Source: Thermoflexibacter sp. | GTDB taxonomy: Bacteria; Bacteroidota; Bacteroidia; Cytophagales; Thermoflexibacteraceae | Direction of reading: 5' to 3' | Length of the DNA stretch: 6,154 bases | Assembly: GCA_025455345.1 (NCBI GenBank) | Contig: JALOMS010000303.1 | Coordinates: 1 to 6,154 of the forward strand | Shown here: in pieces, positions 1-5,652 of the stretch | How the letters are laid out: each line of letters starts with the position of its first letter | Numbering within the stretch: position 1 is the first letter of the stretch | Notes under the pieces: model-generated | Databases searched by the model: none | What the model saw: the letters and a program-made list of their open reading frames with translations, nothing else | What the model was told of the DNA's origin: nothing | Program-made: the position numbers and the translations under genes

Positions 1-990
1 TCCTGTAAATAAGATAAATAAGGCAGAACGTTTTGTTGGGTATTTTCCAAGATTTTCTGCCGCAGATAGGACTGTAACTGTGCCTACCGCATTGTCCCTC
101 GCCCCATTGTAAATAGAGTCTCCTTGTACCGCTTTGCCTACTCCAACATGGTCATAATGAGCAGAATAGACTATATACTCATCTTTCATCTTACTATCGC
201 TTCCTTCCAAATATCCTACTACATTATAGGTAATAAATTTTTTAACTTCTGCTCCACTTATTTCTAACTTTGTTTTATTTTTCTTTTTTTCTTTCCAAAA
301 AGCCGCTTCTTTACTCTCTGCGTCATTCACCCATATATGAGGGATAGAATTTGTAACTTGTGCGCCATCGTCTAAGCGGATAGATGGGCGATTGAGGTAA
401 TTCACTAAAAATTTCCAAGGTCGCTGGGTGTTGTTATAAAGCTCTATTAATGCAACTGCTCCTTTTTCCATTGCTTTTTTACGCTTTTCTGCTCCTCTAT
501 AAAACCAACTCTGTGGGCTTGTTTCATCTGGGCTTCCTCCTCTTACAATGACGATTTTGCCATTGACATCAGCTTTGTCAAAATCTTCATTAGTACCGTA
601 TTCTAAGAAAATAGCTTCTTTATCTGTTTTCAAATCACTGCCATTGATGAGTAAAGCACTCTCTGCTAACTTAAAACTTTTGCCCTTATAAGAAATATTT
701 AAGGTAGAAGGAGGAGTGGTCGATTTCATCTCTACGGATTGCAAATAGTTAGGATAGGCAGGTACAGGCTTCACTCCATAACTCTTGAGTTGGGTAATGA
801 TATAACGTGCGGCTATTACTTGCTCTGGGGAAGGAGTATCTCTGCCCTTGAGTTCGTCTGAAGCCAAAAAAGACAAATGAGATTCTATTTTTGCCTTAGC
901 AACAGTGGCATCAGTCAGTTCCTTGTCTGTTTGGGCAAATACTGCCAAATGAAGCAATATAAGAAGCCCTAAGAGTATTGTTTTCTTCAT
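1..990 (-). CDS. Exported M28-family zinc aminopeptidase with PA-domain insert, C-terminus beyond window (partial)
   Basis: Reading leftward from the ATG complementary to 988-990, the frame stays open for 330 codons to the window edge. Residues 1-19 form a type I signal peptide (MKK, hydrophobic core, VFA|QT), so the enzyme should be periplasmic, surface-associated or secreted. Residues 31-50 (ESHLSFLASDELKGRDTPSP) match the typical N-terminal segment of M28 peptidases. Residues about 105-255 look like a protease-associated (PA) insert, with VNGKIVIVRGG at 142-152 and a KAMEKGAVALI segment at 172-182. The catalytic domain resumes at about 255: AHYDHVG (277-283) supplies the first zinc-ligand His278 and the adjacent Asp280, and NGARDNAVGT (295-304) supplies the bridging Asp299. 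The sequence stops at LFILFTG, exactly where the family's Glu-Glu pair (general base and zinc ligand) would follow, so those residues are outside the window and the gene is not necessarily broken. Such enzymes release N-terminal amino acids from peptides; the substrate cannot be predicted. It is divergent from the MFS gene. The family call is strong. Confidence 0.92.
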   Translation of the reverse strand, partial: MKKTILLGLLILLHLAVFAQTDKELTDATVAKAKIESHLSFLASDELKGRDTPSPEQVIAARYIITQLKSYGVKPVPAYPNYLQSVEMKSTTPPSTLNISYKGKSFKLAESALLINGSDLKTDKEAIFLEYGTNEDFDKADVNGKIVIVRGGSPDETSPQSWFYRGAEKRKKAMEKGAVALIELYNNTQRPWKFLVNYLNRPSIRLDDGAQVTNSIPHIWVNDAESKEAAFWKEKKKNKTKLEISGAEVKKFITYNVVGYLEGSDSKMKDEYIVYSAHYDHVGVGKAVQGDSIYNGARDNAVGTVTVLSAAENLGKYPTKRSALFILFTG

Positions 991-1081
991 ATTAATTTGA
1001 ATTTTATGTTTTGACCGAAAATTACAATAGTTTTTGAAAAAAGAAAAATCTCTTATGTTAATTAGGTGCTTTATCTCTATC

Positions 1082-1120
1082 AAATCATGGATAAGAAGGT
1101 ATAGACCTTCTTCCATATTT
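1082..1120. repeat. Imperfect inverted repeat / hairpin in divergent intergenic region
   Basis: A long stem can be drawn: AAGAAGGT (1093-1100) pairs perfectly with ACCTTCTT (1105-1112) around the loop ATAG. After a 2-nt bulge (1091-1092), ATGG (1087-1090) pairs with CCAT (1113-1116). After a 1-nt bulge (1086), AAAT (1082-1085) pairs with ATTT (1117-1120). That is 16 base pairs in 39 nt. No T-run follows on either strand, and the flanking genes point away from it, so it does not behave like a Rho-independent terminator. It may be an operator, a structured element in the peptidase gene's leader, or a dispersed palindromic repeat. Its function is unknown. Confidence 0.6.
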
Positions 1121-1164
1121 CTTATATGTTTTGTAAAAAACAAAGTATTGTTGATGATAAAAAC

Positions 1165-1172
1165 TAAATTTG
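1165..1172 (+). promoter_or_regulatory. Putative -7 promoter element TAAATTTG for the MFS gene
   Basis: TAAATTTG matches the Bacteroidota -7 consensus TAnnTTTG exactly. No good -33 TTTG lies at the usual spacing; the nearest TTG (1148-1150) is only 14 bases upstream. If active, transcription would begin near 1178-1180, giving a leader of about 55 nt to the ATG at 1234 but under 10 nt to the ATG at 1186. This supports the downstream start codon. Short AT-rich motifs occur by chance, so this is tentative. Confidence 0.4.
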
Positions 1173-1233
1173 TATTTAGCATTGAATGATAGATAGCATA
1201 TACATAATTATTAGGAAAAGAAAACTTTATGAA

Positions 1234-2445
1234 ATGTTGCAGACAGTAATAGCTTTATACAAAAATGCGTATGGTGGTCTTCCGCGCTCTTCTTGGCTAC
1301 TCGCATCTATTATGCTTATCAACCGCAGTGGCTCTATGGTAATACCATTTATGGGGGTCTATCTTACGCAAAAGTTGAGATTTTCTTTGACCGAAGCAGG
1401 AATCATTATCACTATTTTTGGATTAGGTTCTATGATAGGGGCTTATATGGGTGGGTGGTTTTCTGACAAAATTGGGAGTTATAAGGTACAATTTTGGAGT
1501 TTGGTATTAGGAGGAGCGGGCTTTTTTGGCTTGATGATGTTATATACTTTTTGGCAGTTAGCTATTAGCATCTTCGTTATTAGTATCATTGTAGAGTCTT
1601 TGCGCCCAGCAAACTCGGCTTCGGTGGCTGAGTACAGCACACCAGAAAACCTAACTCGTTCTTATTCCTTGAATCGCTTAGCCGCAAATCTTGGTTATGC
1701 TATTGGACCTACTTTGGGTGGGTTATTGGCTGGTTATGATTTCAGATATTTGTTTTTGGCAGATGGTTTTACTTGCATAGTAGCAGGTTTATTTTTCTCT
1801 TATTGGTTCAAACCTTCGCTAAAGAACCCTCCAAAAAAGGTCATTAACACGGAAACCAAAGATGTCAAATCTCCACTCCAAGATTATTTATTCTTATCTG
1901 CTATTGGCTTAACGGCTATTTGCGTAGTTACTTTTTTTCAGATGTTTACAGTCATGCCTTTATACTTTAAGCAAGAATGTTTGTTTTCAGAGCAAAAAAT
2001 AGGTATTTTATTGGCTTTGAATGGATTGATGGTTGCCTTATTTGAAATGCTCATAGTCTATAAAATTGCAGAAAGAGTTTCCCAACTCCGTATGATAAGT
2101 TATGGCGTTATTATGCTCATTCTTGCTTTTGTCATGATTATGTTGTCCAAAAATCTGTTTATCATTGTTTTATCTATCGCCTTTTTTACTTTTGGAGAAA
2201 TATTTATGTTTCCCTATATGAATGTTTTTACTATCAATCGCTCTACTCCAGCCAGTCGTGGTAAGTTTATAGGCATGTATGCTTCTGTTTTTTCTATTGC
2301 ATGGACGTTTGCTCCTTTAATAGGAACGAATATTGCGGAAAAGTATAATTTTATGACGCTCTGGTATATGATGATAGGTTTTAATGTCTTAGGCTTAGTA
2401 GGTTTTCAGATATTAGAACAAAAAATAAAAAAAAGGCATAATTAA
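1234..2445 (+). CDS. Major facilitator superfamily transporter (probable proton-coupled exporter)
   Basis: A 403-residue inner-membrane protein made almost wholly of hydrophobic helices, the size and pattern of a 12-TM MFS transporter. The N-terminus (LYKNAYGGLPRSSW, then LINRSGSMVIPFMGVYLTQKL) is the usual opening of a Bacteroidota MFS group annotated as multidrug or uncharacterised transporters. Motif A follows TM2 (GGWFSDKIG, 73-81; Asp78, Lys79). A motif-C-like G-x3-GP-x2-GG sits at 154-163 in TM5; this signature is typical of drug/proton antiporters and suggests export. A hydrophilic central loop spans about 192-216 between the two six-helix halves, and the tail is lysine-rich. Start choice: the frame opens at 1186 (16 extra residues, Ile/Arg/Lys-rich), but homologous proteins begin close to the 1234 Met, and the promoter-like box at 1165-1172 fits 1234 better. 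The codons for the tail include an A8 run (2427-2434). Substrate is unknown; sugar or siderophore efflux cannot be excluded. Confidence 0.88.
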   Translation: MLQTVIALYKNAYGGLPRSSWLLASIMLINRSGSMVIPFMGVYLTQKLRFSLTEAGIIITIFGLGSMIGAYMGGWFSDKIGSYKVQFWSLVLGGAGFFGLMMLYTFWQLAISIFVISIIVESLRPANSASVAEYSTPENLTRSYSLNRLAANLGYAIGPTLGGLLAGYDFRYLFLADGFTCIVAGLFFSYWFKPSLKNPPKKVINTETKDVKSPLQDYLFLSAIGLTAICVVTFFQMFTVMPLYFKQECLFSEQKIGILLALNGLMVALFEMLIVYKIAERVSQLRMISYGVIMLILAFVMIMLSKNLFIIVLSIAFFTFGEIFMFPYMNVFTINRSTPASRGKFIGMYASVFSIAWTFAPLIGTNIAEKYNFMTLWYMMIGFNVLGLVGFQILEQKIKKRHN

Positions 2446-2496
2446 TTGTGATAAAATAGTATTTTTGCAATATTAATCTTTGTCTTAAATTCCCCC

Positions 2497-2511
2497 TTTT
2501 GTACTACAAAA
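2497..2511. promoter_or_regulatory. Perfect 15-bp palindrome TTTTGTA-C-TACAAAA upstream of the phosphatase gene
   Basis: TTTTGTA (2497-2503) and TACAAAA (2505-2511) are exact reverse complements around a single C. The centre lies about 31 bp before the phosphatase ATG, in an 89-bp gap. The size and symmetry are those of a dimeric repressor or activator site. The seven-base arms with one-base spacing are too tight to form an RNA hairpin, which favours protein binding to DNA. Chance cannot be excluded in AT-rich DNA, and no known regulator can be named from the sequence. Confidence 0.4.
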
Positions 2512-2534
2512 CTAATATCTTGTTCAGATAAGTA

Positions 2535-4601
2535 ATGAAGCCCTTTCTTTGTGTATTAATTTGCGGTCTATTTTATAGTATAACCTTTGCCCAGCAAGTA
2601 AAGGTAGAAAAAGCATTGACTGCTCTGAACCAAGATACAGCTAAAGTAGGACAATTGCTCACTTTGAGCAAGCACTATGCATATAGTAATCCTATTAAAA
2701 TGAATGAGTTAGCAGATGAAGCATTGCGACTTTCCCAAGATGTAAATTATGAAAGAGGGGTAGCGATGTCTTTAGGTCGTATAGGGCAGGCTAAACTCCA
2801 ATTGGCAGAACACAACGAGGCACTATCTTTTTTATTAAGTGCCTTAGAAATTGCAGATAGATTAGATTATGATGAGTGCATAGGGATAAGCTACAAGCTC
2901 ATGGGTAATATTTACCTCTACCAACATAACATTGAAAAAGCCGAAGAACACTACCTCAAAGCACTTTCCATTGCCAAAAAAATGAAAGATACCGAATTAC
3001 TGGCAAGTGTGCAAAATGGCTTAGGCAGTGCCTCTCTTGCCAAAAATGATTACAAACAGGCTCTTAAAGCATACGTCTATGCTCAAAAATTGGCAGAAAA
3101 AAATAATGACAAAACTACTTTGGCAGATATAGAGAGCAATATTGGCAAAGTTTATTTGGCTCAGGACATGGGCAATTTGGCGGTGGATTTCTTCCAGAAA
3201 GCTTTGGCTCTTGCAAAAGAAGCGGGTAATATAGAGGAGATTGCTGATAACTCTCTGATATTATCAGAGTATTACCTACAAAGAGGAGTGCTATCCAAGG
3301 CTTTGGAATATGCAGAAATAGGAACTAATGCCGCCGAAAGAGTACAATCTAAAGTCTTTAAACAGAAAGGCTATGCGCTTATGTCCGAAATATATGGATT
3401 ACAAAAAAGCTATCAAAAATCTTTTGAGTATAATCAGTTAAGTAAAACCATACAAGACAGCATTTTAGGAAAAGAAGAAAAACAGCAATACACCGCTATT
3501 ACATCTCAATATGAAAATGAGGCAAAAGAAAAAGAAATCATTATCAAGAACTTACAGTTAGAGCAACAAAAGAAAGATTTGCGTAACCAGCGAAAAATTA
3601 CTTATATTTTTGTTGCGTCATCTATTATCTTTATTGGATTGTCTATTTTGGCTTTCATTTTATATAGAAATAAGAAAAAAACCTACAAATTGGTCAAAGA
3701 ACAAAATAAACAAATTACCGAGCAGAATGAGCAGATTAATGCTAAAAATGAAGAAATTAATGAGCAAAAAACCATTTTAGAAAATAAAAGCGACGCTTTA
3801 GAGCTTGCTTACAAAGAAATAGAGAAAAAAACAGACAATATTTTAGCGAGTATAAGCTATGCAAAGAGAATACAAACAGCTTTACTACCAGACCAAGAAG
3901 ATGTTAATCTCGCTTTTCCTGAAAACTTTATTTATTACAAACCCAAAGATGTAATTAGTGGTGATTTTTATTATCATGTCGAAGTTGATGAATTGCATAT
4001 CATTGCCGTTGCTGACTGCACAGGACATGGAGTGCCAGGGGCATTTATGTCAGTGTTGGGTGTCCAATCTCTCAACAAAATAGTGCAAGAAGGCATTACT
4101 TCTTCTGACCGCATCCTGAACGAGCTTCACAGGGAAATTAGGCAAGTGCTAAAACAACAAGTGAATGAAGTAAGAGACGGAATGGATATAGTGTTGTGTG
4201 TAATAGATAAAAAAAACAAAACATTGACCTATTCAGGGGCAATCAACTCACTCTATTACATTCAAGCTGATAAAAATGGACAGCCGTATTTTACAGAACT
4301 CAAAGCTACCAAAAGACCTATCGGTGGCTTTCAAAGAGATGAGGAAGAGCGCAATTTCGACAAACATATTATTGATATTTCTAAAACTACAACTTTTTAT
4401 CTTTCTACAGATGGGTATCGCGACCAATTTGGCGGAGAAGAATCAAAAAAATTCATGGCGCGACGGTTTAAAGAGTTGTTATATCATATCCATGACAAAC
4501 CCATGAATACACAAAAGCAGATTTTAGACGAGGTAATCACCAAATGGCTTGGGAAAAATGAGCAAATAGACGATATGTTAGTCATTGGGATAAAGATATA
4601 A
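2535..4601 (+). CDS. TPR-repeat sensor protein with SpoIIE/RsbU-type PP2C serine/threonine phosphatase domain
   Basis: A 688-residue membrane signalling protein. Order of parts: type I signal peptide (1-19, cleavage after TFA|QQ); about seven TPR-like helical pairs at a regular 40-residue period (about 36-312), predicted periplasmic; charged helix or coiled coil (325-353); one TM segment (about 356-377); a second coiled coil rich in Glu/Gln/Asn (385-432); phosphatase domain (436-688). The phosphatase begins with the linker SISYAKRIQTALLP (438-452) seen in Bacteroidota members. It keeps the metal-binding motifs: SGDFYY (Asp477), ADCTGHGVPGAFMS (Asp494, Gly-His-Gly 497-499), DGMDIVL (548-554), STDGYRDQFGG (Asp626) and IDDMLVIG (Asp679/Asp680), so it should be an active Mn/Mg-dependent phosphatase. 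By family, targets are phosphoserine/threonine proteins, often STAS-domain anti-sigma antagonists. No such partner is encoded in the window, so the target is unknown. The architecture parallels TPR sensor histidine kinases of the phylum, with a phosphatase replacing the kinase. It ends 156 bp before the polysaccharide export locus on the same strand. Confidence 0.93.
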   Translation: MKPFLCVLICGLFYSITFAQQVKVEKALTALNQDTAKVGQLLTLSKHYAYSNPIKMNELADEALRLSQDVNYERGVAMSLGRIGQAKLQLAEHNEALSFLLSALEIADRLDYDECIGISYKLMGNIYLYQHNIEKAEEHYLKALSIAKKMKDTELLASVQNGLGSASLAKNDYKQALKAYVYAQKLAEKNNDKTTLADIESNIGKVYLAQDMGNLAVDFFQKALALAKEAGNIEEIADNSLILSEYYLQRGVLSKALEYAEIGTNAAERVQSKVFKQKGYALMSEIYGLQKSYQKSFEYNQLSKTIQDSILGKEEKQQYTAITSQYENEAKEKEIIIKNLQLEQQKKDLRNQRKITYIFVASSIIFIGLSILAFILYRNKKKTYKLVKEQNKQITEQNEQINAKNEEINEQKTILENKSDALELAYKEIEKKTDNILASISYAKRIQTALLPDQEDVNLAFPENFIYYKPKDVISGDFYYHVEVDELHIIAVADCTGHGVPGAFMSVLGVQSLNKIVQEGITSSDRILNELHREIRQVLKQQVNEVRDGMDIVLCVIDKKNKTLTYSGAINSLYYIQADKNGQPYFTELKATKRPIGGFQRDEEERNFDKHIIDISKTTTFYLSTDGYRDQFGGEESKKFMARRFKELLYHIHDKPMNTQKQILDEVITKWLGKNEQIDDMLVIGIKI

Positions 4602-4696
4602 GCAAGATAACCTCAATATTTCCAGTAAATAGTAATTATATTGATAAATCGCTGTTTGTTTTTTCTATTTTTATATAGGAAATTATTGATTGGTTT

Positions 4697-4704
4697 TAAT
4701 TTTG
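4697..4704 (+). promoter_or_regulatory. Putative -7 promoter element TAATTTTG for the polysaccharide export genes
   Basis: TAATTTTG fits the Bacteroidota TAnnTTTG consensus in all defined positions. It predicts a start site near 4710 and a leader of about 47 nt. A -33 TTTG is not found at the usual distance; one at 4655-4658 is too far upstream. The surrounding 156-bp gap (4602-4757) is very AT-rich with T-runs at 4659-4673 but no GC-containing stem, so no intrinsic terminator for the phosphatase gene is called. Near the start codon there is a short imperfect tandem repeat (4728-4737 and 4740-4748) of no known meaning. Confidence 0.4.
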
Positions 4705-4757
4705 TATGATTTTAAATACGCATACATATTAAATTGACTATTAATTGAATCTTTCTG

Positions 4758-5648
4758 ATGAAATTATTAAGAATATCATATTTTTTTATCATTCTCTTAT
4801 TCATATTGTTGATGTCTTCTTGTGGTTTTTATAACCATGTTATTTTATTCAAAGAGGACGAAACATTTAACAATGAGGCTTTTAAAAAATTAACGACTAT
4901 TACCGCACAAGCTGAAAAAAATTATATTGTAAGAAAATTTGATTTTTTAGGCATAGAAGTTTTTACAAACAAGGGGGAACTATTGGTAGATCCTAATTTT
5001 GAATTACAGTTAGGCAATCGCAATGCGGCGGCTGTTCAAGGCATGGGGGGTTTTGGAGGAGCATTTAATGGAGGAGGAGTCGACCCCTTGCAACAACAAG
5101 GCGTAGCTAATTTTGCGGCGGCTCGTAGGTATATGATACAAGAAGATGGCAATGCCTATTTGCCTATATTAGGAGCTACCAAGTTAGAAGGACTAAAACT
5201 GTATCAGGTAGATAGCTTACTCTCGAAACTCTATGAAAAAAACTATAAAGAAACCTATGTAGTTAGTCGCTTATTAAATCGCAGAGCAGTTATGATAGGC
5301 GCATTGGGTAATAGGATTATTCCTTTAGACAATGACAACATGAGTATTATAGAAGTGGTTGCGATGGCGGGTAATTTTGACCAAAGGGTAAGGGGAGATA
5401 AAATCAGGCTAATTCGCAATACTTTGAATAATCCTGTAATGCAAATTATTGATTTAACGACTTTTGAGGGAATGCGAGCCGCCAATCTCAAAATAGAACC
5501 TAACGATATTATCTATATAGAGCCTCGCAGACGTGTAGGTCGAGACGAGACTATCAGTGATATAGTTCGCATACTCAGCCCTATATCTGCTATTATGGGA
5601 GCAATCTCAACAGTAATTCTTACTATTATTGCAGTACAAAGATTATAA
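4758..5648 (+). CDS. Outer-membrane polysaccharide export lipoprotein (Wza/OPX family, Poly_export + SLBB)
   Basis: A 296-residue lipoprotein predicted to form the export pore for capsule or exopolysaccharide. Residues 1-21 are a lipoprotein signal peptide and the lipobox MSSC puts the acylated Cys at 22, followed by Gly. The Poly_export domain starts at about 46 (NYIVRKFDFLGIEVFTNKGEL, 55-75), is interrupted by a Gly/Ala/Gln-rich stretch (about 86-122), and resumes with YMIQEDGNAYLPILGATKLEG (125-145) and the following helix with YKETYVV. An SLBB-like beta-grasp domain follows: RRAVMIGALGNRIIPL (175-190), a MSIIEVVAMAGNF helix (195-207), RGDKIRLIRN and the closing IEPNDIIYIEP (246-256). A hydrophobic C-terminal segment (about 272-293) ends in QRL, matching the C-terminal membrane helix of the family. 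At about 300 residues it is shorter than enterobacterial Wza, as is common in Bacteroidota. The stop is four bases before the next start, so the two genes are almost certainly cotranscribed. The glycan is unknown. Confidence 0.93.
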   Translation: MKLLRISYFFIILLFILLMSSCGFYNHVILFKEDETFNNEAFKKLTTITAQAEKNYIVRKFDFLGIEVFTNKGELLVDPNFELQLGNRNAAAVQGMGGFGGAFNGGGVDPLQQQGVANFAAARRYMIQEDGNAYLPILGATKLEGLKLYQVDSLLSKLYEKNYKETYVVSRLLNRRAVMIGALGNRIIPLDNDNMSIIEVVAMAGNFDQRVRGDKIRLIRNTLNNPVMQIIDLTTFEGMRAANLKIEPNDIIYIEPRRRVGRDETISDIVRILSPISAIMGAISTVILTIIAVQRL

Positions 5649-5652
5649 AAAG

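Noticed and set aside
1..990. Peptidase gene as a truncated pseudogene because the catalytic Glu is absent
   Set aside because: The frame is intact and is cut by the window edge exactly before the position of that Glu, so absence is an artefact of the window.
1017..1024. TAATTTTC on the minus strand as a -7 box for the peptidase gene
   Set aside because: One defined base differs from TAnnTTTG and no upstream element is present; too weak to list as a feature.
1082..1120. Reading the intergenic hairpin as a Rho-independent terminator
   Set aside because: No T-run follows it in either direction and both flanking genes are transcribed away from it.
1055..1189. 44-codon plus-strand frame in the divergent intergenic region (starts MLIRCFISIK)
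   Set aside because: It runs through the hairpin and the promoter-like box, has biased basic/hydrophobic composition as expected from AT-rich noncoding DNA, and no family resemblance.
2474..2482. TAATCTTTG as a promoter for the phosphatase gene
   Set aside because: It has three bases between TA and TTTG instead of two, and no -33 element at a fitting distance.
4276..4506. 76-codon plus-strand frame inside the phosphatase gene
   Set aside because: It lies wholly within the conserved catalytic domain in another frame and encodes no recognisable protein; an overlapping shadow.
4602..4673. Possible terminator after the phosphatase gene (short TATTT/AAATA pairing, then T-rich DNA at 4655-4673)
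   Set aside because: The stem is five AT pairs only and is well separated from the T-run; it would not be a stable terminator.
5255..5491. 78-codon minus-strand frame opposite the OPX lipoprotein gene
   Set aside because: Antisense to the conserved SLBB region, no family resemblance and no promoter or initiation context.
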